Positions 7,458 through 16,006 of a stretch of 21,773 nucleotides of DNA are shown here, in pieces. How positions within the stretch are numbered: position 1 is the stretch's first letter; every line of letters starts with the position of its first letter. The notes under the pieces are model-generated. The model made no database searches, was not told where the DNA came from, and saw nothing but the letters and a program-made list of their open reading frames with translations. Both the position numbers and the translations under genes were made by a program. This stretch comes from Armatimonadota bacterium (GTDB lineage Bacteria; Armatimonadota; JAAZEB01): assembly GCA_012841485.1 (NCBI GenBank), contig DUUU01000268.1, positions 1-21,773 of the forward strand. The letters are read 5' to 3'.

Positions 7458-9341
7458 ATGATGCGAAAGACAACCGATTTTGACGTGGTGGTGATTGGGG
7501 GCGGGCACGCCGGGTGTGAGGCGGCGCTGGCGGCAGCGCGATTGGGTTGCCGGACGCTGATGCTCACGCTCGATCTGGAGCGAATCGGGCACACGCCGTG
7601 CAACTGCTCTATCGGTGGACCCGCCAAAGGACATGTGGTACGCGAGATCGACGCCCTGGGCGGCGAGATGGCGCTCGCCGCCGATGCCGCGACGACGCAC
7701 CGACGCCTGCTGAACACGAGCAAGGGCCCCGCGGTCCAGGCGCTTCGCGTGCAGGTCGACAAGGAGCTCTACACGCGGTGGATGCGCGCCGCTTTGGAGG
7801 CGCAGTCCGGCCTCACGGTCGTTTGCGACCGGGCGACCGATCTCCTCGCCGAAGGAGGCCGGGTCACGGGCTTGCGCACCGCCTCCGGCGCAACCTACAT
7901 GGCAAAGGCGGTCATCATCACAACGGGCACCTTCCTGCGCGGGAAATGCCACATCGGCAAGCGGAGCTGGGACGCCGGGCGGGATGGCGAGCCGCCGGCC
8001 ATGGAGCTATCGGAGTCGCTGCGCGCCCTCGGGTTCACGCTGGTGCGCTTCAAGACGGGCACCACCGCGCGGGTAGATAAGAAGAGCATCAATCTGGAAC
8101 GGACCATCGTGCAGCCCTCCGAACCGGAATCGCCGCCATTCTCCTACCTGGCGACGGCCGAACCGCGCGAGGGGCTATTACCGTGCTGGCTCACCTTCAC
8201 CACCGAGGAGACGGCAGAGATCATCCGGAAGAACCTGCATCGCTCGGCGCTCTATGGGGGGCGCATCGAGGGGAGGGGCCCGCGCTACTGCCCCAGCATC
8301 GAGGATAAGATCGTGAAGTTTCCCGACCGGGAGCGACACCAGATCTTCCTTGAGCAGGAGGGGTGGCGCACCGATGAGGTCTACGTCCAAGGCGCATCCA
8401 CCAGCCTTCCGGAGGAGGTGCAGCTCGCTTTCCTCCGCTCGATTCCCGGGCTCGAAGAGGTGCACATCTTCCGGTATGGCTACGCGGTGGAGTACGACGC
8501 GCTACCTCCGGAGCAACTCAAGCCCACTCTGGAGACGAAGCGCGTGGCAGGCCTCTTTTCGGCCGGGCAAGTGAATGGCACGTCCGGCTATGAGGAAGCC
8601 GCGGCGCAGGGCCTGATCGCGGGGATCAACGCCGCGCTCCAGATACAGGGCCGGCCCGCGTTCACGCTCGGGCGCGCCGACGCCTACATCGGCGTGATGA
8701 TCGATGACCTGATCACCAAGGGCGTGGACGAGCCGTACCGGCTGCTCACCTCACGCGCGGAACACCGCCTGCTGCTGCGCCAGGACAACGCCGACCTCCG
8801 CCTCACTGCCAAGGGGCGTGCGGTCGGCCTGGTGAACGACGAGCGCTGGCAGCGGTTTTGCGAGAAGCAGCGCCAGATTGACCTTGCGCTCGACCGGCTG
8901 AACCGCGTCATGCTGCGGCCCACCGCGAGCGTGCAGGAGAGCCTGCGCGCCCTCGGCACCGCGGAGTTACCGAAGCCCGTAGAGCTTGCACAAATCCTGC
9001 GCCGGCCCGGGATCCGGTATGCCGATCTGCGCGCCCTCGATCCCGAGACGCCGGACCTCCCGCCGGATGTGGTAGAGCAGGTGGAGATTGCCATCAAGTA
9101 CGCGGGCTACATTGAGCGACAACGCGCACAGGTAGAACAGCACCACCGCCTGGAGAAGCGTGCCATCCCCGAGGGGTTTCCCTACGAGCAGGTGCGTGCG
9201 CTCTCGCATGAGGGCCGCGAGAAGCTGATGCGCGTGCGCCCGGAGAGCGTGGGCCAAGCCGCGCGCATCCCCGGGCTCACCCCGGCCGACATCTCGGTGC
9301 TGCTCGTCGCCCTGGAGCGCGCGTCGAGCCCGCGTCAATAG
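7458..9341 (+). CDS. mnmG: tRNA uridine-5-carboxymethylaminomethyl modification enzyme MnmG (GidA)
   Basis: The FAD-dependent partner of MnmE, which together build the cmnm5/nm5 group on U34 of certain tRNAs. The protein is 627 residues from this start, the normal length. The N-terminal FAD motif [14 protein letters not shown] is present. The two conserved active-site cysteines appear as C48 ([10 protein letters not shown]) and C278 ([11 protein letters not shown]), aligning with C47 and C277 of the E. coli enzyme. [12 protein letters not shown] is another family signature. In-frame ATGs lie at 7449, 7458 and 7461. The first overlaps the -10 box and cannot be on a transcript from that promoter, so 7458 or 7461 is preferred. 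It is transcribed alone. Its last 7 bases overlap the end of the convergent deaminase gene, leaving no room for a conventional terminator between them. Confidence 0.96.
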   Translation: MMRKTTDFDVVVIGGGHAGCEAALAAARLGCRTLMLTLDLERIGHTPCNCSIGGPAKGHVVREIDALGGEMALAADAATTHRRLLNTSKGPAVQALRVQVDKELYTRWMRAALEAQSGLTVVCDRATDLLAEGGRVTGLRTASGATYMAKAVIITTGTFLRGKCHIGKRSWDAGRDGEPPAMELSESLRALGFTLVRFKTGTTARVDKKSINLERTIVQPSEPESPPFSYLATAEPREGLLPCWLTFTTEETAEIIRKNLHRSALYGGRIEGRGPRYCPSIEDKIVKFPDRERHQIFLEQEGWRTDEVYVQGASTSLPEEVQLAFLRSIPGLEEVHIFRYGYAVEYDALPPEQLKPTLETKRVAGLFSAGQVNGTSGYEEAAAQGLIAGINAALQIQGRPAFTLGRADAYIGVMIDDLITKGVDEPYRLLTSRAEHRLLLRQDNADLRLTAKGRAVGLVNDERWQRFCEKQRQIDLALDRLNRVMLRPTASVQESLRALGTAELPKPVELAQILRRPGIRYADLRALDPETPDLPPDVVEQVEIAIKYAGYIERQRAQVEQHHRLEKRAIPEGFPYEQVRALSHEGREKLMRVRPESVGQAARIPGLTPADISVLLVALERASSPRQ

Positions 9342-9802
9342 ATGCGGCCCTCTTCTTTCCCGCGCCACGACCGGAAAAGCTCCACGCACTCCTCGCGCAG
9401 GAAGTCGCCGGTGATCTCCACTAGGCTGCCCCCCTTTTCTTTCATCTCGCGGTTGGAGAGCGGGAGCTCGTTGAAGCCGCACGCCGCCGCGTCGGCAATG
9501 CGCGCGCCGTAGATCACGCGGCCCAGCCTCGCCCAATGGCACGCGGCGAAGCACATCGGGCACGGCTCGCACGTCGAGTAGATCTCGCACCCGGAGAGGT
9601 CAATGGTGCCGAGTTTCCGGCAGGCTTCGCGTATCGCAACGATCTCGGCGTGCGCCGTGATATCGGTCTCCTGCCACACCCGGTTGTGCGCGCAGGCGAC
9701 CACCTCGCCATCGCGAACGATGCACGCCCCGAAAGGCGACCCGCCCTGGGCCACGCCCTCTCGTGCCTTCTCAATCGCCATCCGCATGAAACGCTCGTCC
9801 AT
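9335..9802 (-). CDS. Nucleoside deaminase, guanine deaminase (GuaD)-like
   Basis: A 155-residue zinc-dependent cytidine/deoxycytidylate-deaminase-fold enzyme. The zinc and catalytic residues are clear: H51 and E53 in TAHAEI, then C81 and C84 in CEPCPMC. The segment around [16 protein letters not shown], the CEPCPMC motif and the following DAAACGFNE resemble Bacillus GuaD-type guanine deaminase more than tRNA deaminase TadA, so a free-base purine deaminase is the best guess. The ATG at 9802 is chosen because GGAGGGAGG lies just upstream. A longer frame beginning seven codons earlier would overlap that site. It lies 62 nt downstream of the PIN-like gene on the same strand and may be co-transcribed with the ATPase-PIN pair. 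It ends inside the 3' end of mnmG. Confidence 0.85.
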   Translation of the reverse strand: MDERFMRMAIEKAREGVAQGGSPFGACIVRDGEVVACAHNRVWQETDITAHAEIVAIREACRKLGTIDLSGCEIYSTCEPCPMCFAACHWARLGRVIYGARIADAAACGFNELPLSNREMKEKGGSLVEITGDFLREECVELFRSWRGKEEGRIY

Positions 9803-9864
9803 CTTCCTCCCTCCACGTGACATGGCAGCGCCCGCCCTAAAAACACCCTTTCTCTGGCTGTTGC

Positions 9865-10371
9865 TCAGGCGCCGCCGGTGAAGGCCGCGGCATCGGGGCC
9901 GCAGAGGAAAACGACCTCAACGCCGAACGCGCGCAGGGCATCGCGGTAGGTCCACCACTTGGCATCTGCCGCCTGGAGGATCGGCGGGCGCTCCGGGTGA
10001 GCCAGTGCCACGGCGACGAACTTGCGGTCAGATGGGTCGAAGCCGGCAAGCGAGTCATCGTCAGGGAATTCACTGAAGGCGGTATTGTCATCGCCCAACT
10101 GAGTGATGTGAACGCACTCACAGCGACGCGGATCCCGCCAGTTCGTCAGGACCCACTTCAGGAAGGCATCGCCGAGTCCCGGCTGACCAGACTCGCTGCA
10201 GTTCGAGCGGTATTCCCGGAGGATGTGGAAGGCGTCGTCCAGGACCAACGTGCAGGCGCCTCCGGTGATGGCCTTGAGCTGTCTGGCGCACTCCATCACG
10301 CAAGCGGGGGATACCTGCTCGGAGCGCCCGTTGGTGACGACGATGACGTTGGTGTCGACGATCCGCTTCAT
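9865..10371 (-). CDS. PIN-like nuclease domain protein, partner of the DUF3696 ATPase
   Basis: A 168-residue single-domain protein. It opens with MKRIVDTNVI (D6, N8), the first acidic motif of PIN ribonucleases. ILREYR (E53), FDPSDRKFVAVAL (D115) and QAADAKWW (D136) match the later acidic positions of the fold, so a metal-dependent RNase or DNase activity is likely. The assignment rests on these four positions and the alpha/beta pattern. E27 is an alternative to E53. Its ATG overlaps the stop of the upstream ATPase gene as ATGA, with only a poor ribosome-binding site, implying coupled translation and a shared function. PIN proteins are commonly toxins, but no antitoxin-like DNA-binding gene is adjacent; the partner is an ABC-type ATPase. 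I do not recognise a named system. Confidence 0.72.
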   Translation of the reverse strand: MKRIVDTNVIVVTNGRSEQVSPACVMECARQLKAITGGACTLVLDDAFHILREYRSNCSESGQPGLGDAFLKWVLTNWRDPRRCECVHITQLGDDNTAFSEFPDDDSLAGFDPSDRKFVAVALAHPERPPILQAADAKWWTYRDALRAFGVEVVFLCGPDAAAFTGGA

Positions 10372-11738
10372 CGCGGGATACCCGCCCGCCGGCGCATCTC
10401 CGCCTCGGTCTTGGCGAAGAGATCCCCCATCTCATCGCCGAAGAAGCCGGCCGGCCAGTTGACGATGTTGCCGTAGAGATCCACTTCCAACTTGTCGGCT
10501 ACGGATGCTCCGCCCTCGCGCCGACAGAAGTAGAGCGCGGTATCGTCGGGGGCAATCGCTTCCTCGGCGATGCGCCGCTGCAGGCGCCGCAGAAGATGCT
10601 CGCTGTGGCTCTCCACGATGATCTGCACGTTGCGATTGATCACCACGTCGATGAAGAGATCGGCGAGCGCCGCCTGCACCGAGGGATGCAGGTGGATCTC
10701 CGGCTGCTCCAGGAGGATGGTCGATCCCTCCGGCACGTAGTAGCAGAGGACGAGCACCGGTAGTAATTGAGAGACGCCGAAGCCTACATCCGTGATCAGC
10801 ACCTCAGCGCTATCTCTCGCAGTCTTGACCTTGACCTCGAAGTCCTTACGGCCCTCCGCGACAGGCCGAAGCTCGAAGGAGTGTATCAGGCCCGCTTTGC
10901 GGAGCCACTCGGCAATCCTGGCCTCGATAGGCTTGTAGCGCCTGCCCTTCCCTTCCCCTCGCCCGCTTTTCAGGTCGGCCGCGCGTGCCGCCAAGAGCGC
11001 GGCCACGGCCTGCTCGCCACGCTGTCCAACGTCAAGCGGGCGGTCACCGCCCCAGATGTAGGTGCGATGGGGATACTCCCGAAGTGGGCCCAGGTAGCTC
11101 AGACGGCTGAAAAGCCCCTCAAGCGCCAGAACCAGGTCCGGCAGAAAACCCGTGTTCTGGTAGTAGCCGGTGGCCTCATCTGGAAACCCGTAGCACTTCA
11201 CCGGAGACGGGAGGGGCCAGGGCCGACCCTGCACACGTTTGGCCGGGAAATCGCCAGTGTTCAGGTCGTAAGCGTCCTTCTCATGCCCGTTCTCTTCCCG
11301 ACGGCGCATGCCAAAGCAGTGGCCGTCAAACTGGTACGCAAAGCTCTCAACAACCGGGCGTTCCTGACGCTCGCGGATTTCCGTCGTGAATGAAAGCGCA
11401 CTGATCCGGTAAAGCACGCCCTCAGGCGTCTCGGGGTTGGCAATCGAGAGCCGCTCGGGAAGCGTCCAGGAGAACGAGAGCCTGAGAGGGCGTTCTGCAT
11501 CGTGGTTGTACAGCAGGTCGTGAAATGTTCCGAGGTCTACGAGGGACCTGTCATCACCTGTGTGAACCACGCGAGACCGGTCCCTGGATTCGACAGTCTG
11601 CCGCATCATGAGGAGCGCCTGAAGCAGGCTCGTCTTCCCGGAGCTGTTGGTACCGAAGAGGCCCGTGAGGCGGCCCAGCCGCAAGTCTCCGGTATCCTCC
11701 CATGACTTGAAATTCTCCAAGCGCAAGCGCGTGATCAT
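10368..11738 (-). CDS. AAA/ABC-type ATPase with C-terminal DUF3696-like motif
   Basis: A 456-residue ATPase of the RecF/SMC-like ABC class found in OLD-family and many defence proteins. The N-terminal LRLENFKSW is typical of this class. Walker A is GTNSSGKTS (29-37). The ABC signature-like VGFGVSQLLPVL is at 318-329, Walker B TILLEQPEIHLHP at 340-352, and the H-loop IIVESHSEHLLRRL at 373-386. The C-terminus DLYGNIVNWPAGFFGD (420-435) matches the DUF3696 pattern. No TOPRIM or other nuclease domain is fused, so any nuclease activity would come from the PIN-like partner, whose start overlaps this stop by four bases. The ATG at 11738 precedes the conserved first strand and has GGGGAG upstream. 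It is divergent from the FAD/Fe-S dehydrogenase gene. No clear promoter was found for it. Confidence 0.88.
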   Translation of the reverse strand: MITRLRLENFKSWEDTGDLRLGRLTGLFGTNSSGKTSLLQALLMMRQTVESRDRSRVVHTGDDRSLVDLGTFHDLLYNHDAERPLRLSFSWTLPERLSIANPETPEGVLYRISALSFTTEIRERQERPVVESFAYQFDGHCFGMRRREENGHEKDAYDLNTGDFPAKRVQGRPWPLPSPVKCYGFPDEATGYYQNTGFLPDLVLALEGLFSRLSYLGPLREYPHRTYIWGGDRPLDVGQRGEQAVAALLAARAADLKSGRGEGKGRRYKPIEARIAEWLRKAGLIHSFELRPVAEGRKDFEVKVKTARDSAEVLITDVGFGVSQLLPVLVLCYYVPEGSTILLEQPEIHLHPSVQAALADLFIDVVINRNVQIIVESHSEHLLRRLQRRIAEEAIAPDDTALYFCRREGGASVADKLEVDLYGNIVNWPAGFFGDEMGDLFAKTEAEMRRRAGIPR

Positions 11739-11864
11739 GGCAACCGTCTCCCCTGCCTCTCTTCGCCGCGCGCCAGGGCTTCCCCTTGCGAACCCGTGCA
11801 GGCCGGAGGCCTCGACAAGCACACCTGCCCACGCTCGACACATTCTACGGTCCCGACCTGCTCC

Positions 11865-11893
11865 TTGCCGGGCGCCTCCGGTTGCGGTATAAT
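11865..11893 (+). promoter_or_regulatory. Sigma-70-type promoter of the FAD/Fe-S dehydrogenase operon
   Basis: TTGCCG at 11865-11870, a 17-nt spacer, and exact TATAAT at 11888-11893. Transcription should begin near 11900, leaving a leader of about 15 nt before the ATG at 11915. Confidence 0.7.
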
Positions 11894-11914
11894 GGGGCAG
11901 GGAAAGAGCGCGCC

Positions 11915-14848
11915 ATGACATCCATAGCCGAGGAACTGCAACAGCGCCTGCAAGGAGAAGTCCACTTCGACCGCTTTACCCGGGCGCTCTACAGCACCGA
12001 TGCCAGCATCTACCGCGAAGAGCCCCTTGGGGTGGTGATGCCCCGCGACGAGGAGGATGTGGCCGCGACCGTCGCCCTCGCCGCGCGCGAGCGCGTCCCG
12101 CTCTTGCCCCGCGGCGCCGGCACCAGCCTCGCCGGGCAGACCGTCGGACGCGCCTTGGTGCTCGACCTCTCCCGGCACATGGATCGCATCCTGGAGATCA
12201 ACCTCGAGGAGCGATGGGCGCGTGTGCAGCCAGGCGTGGTGCTCGACCGCCTGAACGCCGCGCTCCGCCCACATGGGCTGATGGTCGGCCCGGATGTGGC
12301 GACGAGCAACCGTGCCTGCTTCGGCGGGATGATTGGGAACAACTCGTCGGGCGCGCGCTCGCGGGTCTACGGGATTACCTCGGACGCGGTGCTTTCGATG
12401 CGTGCCGTGCTTGCCGATGGGAAGGTGGCCACCTTCGGCGCCGTCTCGGTGGAGGAGGCACGCCGGCGCGCCACGGGCGACACCTTGGAAGCCTCTCTCT
12501 ACCGGACCATCCCGGAGCTCGTCGAACGGCATCGGGAGGAGATCCGTCGGCGCTTCCCGGCGCTACAGCGCAACGTCTCCGGCTACGCGCTCCATGCCGT
12601 GGATGTGGCGCTCTCTGAGCAGGGCACGCTCGATCTGGGCCGACTGGTGTGTGGCTCCGAGGGCACGCTGGCTATCGTCACCGAGGCGAAGCTGGCGCTG
12701 GTGCCCAGGCCGCGCTGCGTGGCGCTCGGCGTCGTCGCGTTCGATGACGTGATCGCCGCGCTGGAGGCTACCGTTGCCCTCCTCGACACGAACCCGGTCG
12801 CGATTGAGCTGACCGACCGGATGATCCTCGACCTAGCGAAGCAGTCGCGAGAGTACTCTCGCGAGCATATCCCGGTTTCGGGCGATCCCGAGGCGATCCT
12901 CCTGGTAGAGTATCACGGCGCGAGCGAGGCAGAGGTCGCCGCCGGGCTGGACCGGATGGAGCAGGCCATCCGCCGCGATTTCCCGCGCACGGAGTGCGTG
13001 CGCGTGCCCGACCCGGCGGATCAGGCGAAGGTGTGGAAGGTGCGGAAGGCCGGCGTGGGGATCCTGCTGGGGATGCCGGGAGACCGCAAGCCGATTGCCT
13101 TCGTCGAGGATACCGCGGTGGAGCCGGCGCGCCTGCCGGAATACGCGCGCCGCTTCCGCGAGATCGTCGCCCGACACGGTACCACGGCAGGCTACTATGG
13201 CCATGCCAGTGTCGGGTGCCTCCACCTGCGCCCGCTCATCGATATTCACCAGCGCGACGACGTGGAGCGGATGAAGGCAATCGCCTCGGACGTGGCCGAC
13301 CTGGTGCGCGAGTTCGGCGGTTCGATGACGGGCGAGCATGGCGATGGCCGGGTGCGGTCGCTCTGGATCGAGCGGATGTACGGCCCGGAGCTCCTGGGCG
13401 CCTTCCGCGAGGTGAAGCGCACCTTCGATCCCCAGGGCATCCTCAACCCGGGGACGATTGTTGACGCGCCGCCGATGGATGCGCATCTGCGCCCCGACGG
13501 CGCGCGACCGCTCAAGCTGAAGACACACCTCAGCTTCAAGCGCGAGGGCGGCATCCTGCGCGCGGTGACCCAGTGCAGCGGCGTGGGAATCTGCCGCAAG
13601 CGGGGCGAAGGCGTGATGTGTCCGTCCTACGCGGCCACCGGCGAGGAGCGCCTCTCCACGCGCGGTCGCGCCAACGCGCTGCGCGCCGTGCTGGCAGGAG
13701 AGCTGCCCCCCGAGGAGCTCACCGGCGAGGAGCTGCACGAGGCGATATCGCTCTGCCTCGCATGCAAGGGCTGCCAGTCCGAATGCCCCTCATCGGTGGA
13801 TATGGCCCGGCTGAAGGTAGAGGTGCTGGCACACTATTACAGGCGCCACGGCACCCCGCTTGGCGCCGCGGTGATGGGCCGGATCGACCTCCTCAGCCCC
13901 CTTGGCTCGCTGACCGCCCCACTCACCAACTGGGTGCTGGGAAGCCGGCCGATGCGCGCGCTCATCCAGCGTCTCCTCGGCGTCGATGCTCGCCGCGCGC
14001 TCCCCACCTTCGCGGGGCAGACCTTCACCTCGCGCTTCGCCAAGACCCACAGAGCCCGGGAATCCACGCCTCACGGCGCGCGCGTCGCGCTCTTTGCGGA
14101 TACCTTCACCAACCACAACGCGCCGGACGCCGGCATGGCCGCGGTGGAGGTGTTGGAACGCCTGGGCTACCAGGTGGAGCTTCCGAAGCGGCCGTGTTGC
14201 GGGAGGGCGGCGCTGTCGCAGGGTCTGGTGGAGCGGGCGCGCTCGCTGGCAAAGGCCAATCTGGAGCGGCTATGGCCCTACGTAGAGGCGGGAATCCCGA
14301 TTGTGGGCCTGGAGCCCTCGTGCGTGGCCACAGTGCGCGACGAGTACCTGGACTTGCTGGAGGATGAACGCGCCGAGAAGCTCGCCGAGGGCATTCTGCT
14401 CCTGGAGGAGTTCCTGGTGCGCGAGCGAGATGCCGGCCGGACGGAAGGCCTCTTCCGTGAGCGCGAAGAGCGCGTCTGGATCCACGGGCATTGCCACCAG
14501 AAGGCGCTCACGGGCATAGCGCCCGCGGTCGCGGCGCTCCGGCTGGTCCCTGGGCTGGAAGTGAACGTGATCGACGCGGGGTGTTGCGGCATGGCCGGCG
14601 GGTTCGGCTATCAGCACTACGATCTGTCGATGGCGATTGGCGAGGAGCGCCTCTTCCCAGCGGTGCGCGCCCTGCCAGAGGACGCGGTGATCGTGGCGGA
14701 AGGGATCTCCTGCCGCCAGCAGATCGAGCACGGCACGGGCCGGCGGTGTCACCACCTGGCCGAGGTGCTGCGCGACTCGCTCGCGCCCGTTCACCCTGGA
14801 GTGGATCAGGCGCCCCGGATCGCCCTCGCCGCGCAAGAGCAGAGCTGA
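11915..14848 (+). CDS. FAD-linked and 4Fe-4S dehydrogenase (GlcD-GlcF / YdiJ-type fusion)
   Basis: A 977-residue single-chain 2-hydroxyacid dehydrogenase. The N-terminal half is a PCMH-type FAD domain (PLLPRGAGTSLAGQ at 62-75, GNNSSGARS at 141-149) with the GlcD-like C-terminal FAD domain (GEHGDGRVRS, FDPQGILNPG). The C-terminal half resembles GlcF. A first cysteine cluster begins at about residue 554 (CSGVGIC, MCPSY). A second, CLACKGCQSECP at about 614, gives the ferredoxin-like sites. Two CCG motifs follow at about 760 and 890 (RPCCGRAA, GCCGMAGGFG). E. coli YdiJ, of about the same length, oxidises D-2-hydroxyglutarate. D-lactate or glycolate are other possible substrates, and the substrate here is inferred only by family. 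The ATG at 11915 fits the promoter above and a GGGAAAGAG site. The TPR gene follows 14 nt downstream. Confidence 0.9.
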   Translation: MTSIAEELQQRLQGEVHFDRFTRALYSTDASIYREEPLGVVMPRDEEDVAATVALAARERVPLLPRGAGTSLAGQTVGRALVLDLSRHMDRILEINLEERWARVQPGVVLDRLNAALRPHGLMVGPDVATSNRACFGGMIGNNSSGARSRVYGITSDAVLSMRAVLADGKVATFGAVSVEEARRRATGDTLEASLYRTIPELVERHREEIRRRFPALQRNVSGYALHAVDVALSEQGTLDLGRLVCGSEGTLAIVTEAKLALVPRPRCVALGVVAFDDVIAALEATVALLDTNPVAIELTDRMILDLAKQSREYSREHIPVSGDPEAILLVEYHGASEAEVAAGLDRMEQAIRRDFPRTECVRVPDPADQAKVWKVRKAGVGILLGMPGDRKPIAFVEDTAVEPARLPEYARRFREIVARHGTTAGYYGHASVGCLHLRPLIDIHQRDDVERMKAIASDVADLVREFGGSMTGEHGDGRVRSLWIERMYGPELLGAFREVKRTFDPQGILNPGTIVDAPPMDAHLRPDGARPLKLKTHLSFKREGGILRAVTQCSGVGICRKRGEGVMCPSYAATGEERLSTRGRANALRAVLAGELPPEELTGEELHEAISLCLACKGCQSECPSSVDMARLKVEVLAHYYRRHGTPLGAAVMGRIDLLSPLGSLTAPLTNWVLGSRPMRALIQRLLGVDARRALPTFAGQTFTSRFAKTHRARESTPHGARVALFADTFTNHNAPDAGMAAVEVLERLGYQVELPKRPCCGRAALSQGLVERARSLAKANLERLWPYVEAGIPIVGLEPSCVATVRDEYLDLLEDERAEKLAEGILLLEEFLVRERDAGRTEGLFREREERVWIHGHCHQKALTGIAPAVAALRLVPGLEVNVIDAGCCGMAGGFGYQHYDLSMAIGEERLFPAVRALPEDAVIVAEGISCRQQIEHGTGRRCHHLAEVLRDSLAPVHPGVDQAPRIALAAQEQS

Positions 14849-14862
14849 CCCGGGAGGCTCGC

Positions 14863-15753
14863 ATGCTAGAGAATCTCCTCCTCGGCCTCGCGATGGGGAC
14901 CATCGGCGCTGCCTACTTCGCGGTGGGCGCCTACCTCTTCCATAAGGCGATCCTGGGCGACATCACCTTTCGTGATGCGGTGATCGCCTTCGTGCCGCTC
15001 GTCCTCTCCTACATCGGCGTGTTCATCGGGGGCGGCACGCTCTTCTCCTGGCTCTGCGGCATCGCCGGCCTCGGCTACCTCGGCTATCTCGTCGCGCGGC
15101 GCCATCAGGAAGAGCGGCGGATTGAGATCGAACTGGTGGAGTCCGAGCTGGAGAAGTGGGGCCGGGCCGTGGCCGACGATGATTCGAACGCGGGCGCGCA
15201 CCTCTTCCTGGCGAACGCGCTCGTGGAAAAGGGCGATCTCGATGCCGCCGCCGCCCACTACCGGAAATCGTTGGAGCGAGACCCGACGAACGTCAAGGAG
15301 TTGATGGAGTTTCTCCTCAGGCGCACAAGCACCGAGCAAGCGGCCATCCGCTCGCTGCTGCCAGAACTGGACCGGATCGCCCAGGAGCAGTACGAGCGCG
15401 ATACCTACGGCCGCGTAATAACAGGCCAGAACGCCCAGCCGGCTCTATCGGCACCGGATCAAGGCCCGGAACTCTCTCCGGAGGGGGCGAAAGGGCCCCG
15501 TCCCGGGCGGGTTCTTCTTGGCTACGAGTCACCCGAGGAGGCGTACGCCGACCAGCAGCGCCGGGCCTACCTGAGCGAGATGCGCCAGGTGGTGGAGAGC
15601 AGTCCGGACGACGCCACCGCGCGCTTTGCCTACGCGTCCGCCCTGGAGGCGGCTGGGCATATGGAGCAGGCGCAAGAGGAGTACCGGCACGTGCTGTCAC
15701 TCTCGCCGGATCACGCCGAGGCACGGGCCGCCCTAGACCGCCTGGGAGGGTAG
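14863..15753 (+). CDS. Membrane-anchored TPR-repeat protein
   Basis: A 296-residue protein of unknown role. Three hydrophobic segments occupy about residues 6-26, 38-56 and 57-78. A charged coiled-coil-like stretch (about 80-104) follows, then tetratricopeptide-like helices: one repeat at about 109-140 (AHLFLANALVEKGDLDAAAAHYRKSL) and another near the C-terminus (about 249-290, ALEAAGHMEQAQEEYRHVL). The region between has lower similarity and is rich in P, E and Q. TPRs mediate protein-protein contacts, so it may hold a complex at the membrane. The ATG at 14863 follows GGGAGG with 5-nt spacing. Co-transcription with the dehydrogenase suggests it could help dock that enzyme to the membrane, but this is inference. 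Confidence 0.8.
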   Translation: MLENLLLGLAMGTIGAAYFAVGAYLFHKAILGDITFRDAVIAFVPLVLSYIGVFIGGGTLFSWLCGIAGLGYLGYLVARRHQEERRIEIELVESELEKWGRAVADDDSNAGAHLFLANALVEKGDLDAAAAHYRKSLERDPTNVKELMEFLLRRTSTEQAAIRSLLPELDRIAQEQYERDTYGRVITGQNAQPALSAPDQGPELSPEGAKGPRPGRVLLGYESPEEAYADQQRRAYLSEMRQVVESSPDDATARFAYASALEAAGHMEQAQEEYRHVLSLSPDHAEARAALDRLGG

Positions 15754-15807
15754 CGGAACACCGCAGCCACGCGACACCCCCCTGAAGAGCATAGTGCCTC
15801 GTGCGCG

Positions 15808-15821
15808 CCGGCAATCGCCGG
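15808..15821. other. Small hairpin in the TPR / citrate synthase convergent gap
   Basis: CCGGC and GCCGG pair around a 4-nt AATC loop, 55 nt after the TPR stop. A looser stem CTCTCC/GGAGAG lies at 15920-15940. Together with the two hairpins beside 16007 they make the 253-nt gap (15754-16006) rich in secondary structure and free of any convincing gene. Confidence 0.35.
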
Positions 15822-15942
15822 GGAATGTGCCACGCCCCCCCGAGGGGATCAGAACCGGCAGGGCTGGCACGGAGCACCAATCAGCCGGTACTACGCGCTC
15901 GCCGGTCTGGAGTTCCATCCTCTCCCCTCCTCGTGGAGAGAG

Positions 15943-15976
15943 GGACCGACGCGGGAGCACTGGCCCGCGTCGGTCC
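15943..15976. terminator. 13-bp perfect hairpin, candidate bidirectional terminator
   Basis: GGACCGACGCGGG (15943-15955) and CCCGCGTCGGTCC (15964-15976) are exact complements around an 8-nt loop AGCACTGG. It lies between convergent genes, 30 nt past the citrate synthase stop. There is no T-tract on either strand, so the terminator role is inferred from position and stability. Confidence 0.55.
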
Positions 15977-15978
15977 AC

Positions 15979-16002
15979 GGCATCCGATTGATGGCGGATG
16001 CC
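15979..16002. terminator. 8-bp perfect hairpin directly after citrate synthase
   Basis: GGCATCCG and CGGATGCC pair around an 8-nt loop ATTGATGG, starting 4 nt beyond the citrate synthase stop codon and 2 nt from the 13-bp hairpin. The two stems in tandem could protect the 3' end of the citrate synthase mRNA or help termination. Confidence 0.45.
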
Positions 16003-16006
16003 AGCT

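Noticed and set aside
11786..11914. 43-residue upstream extension of the FAD/Fe-S dehydrogenase
   Set aside because: It would start before the TATAAT promoter and has no family similarity; the ATG at 11915 fits better.
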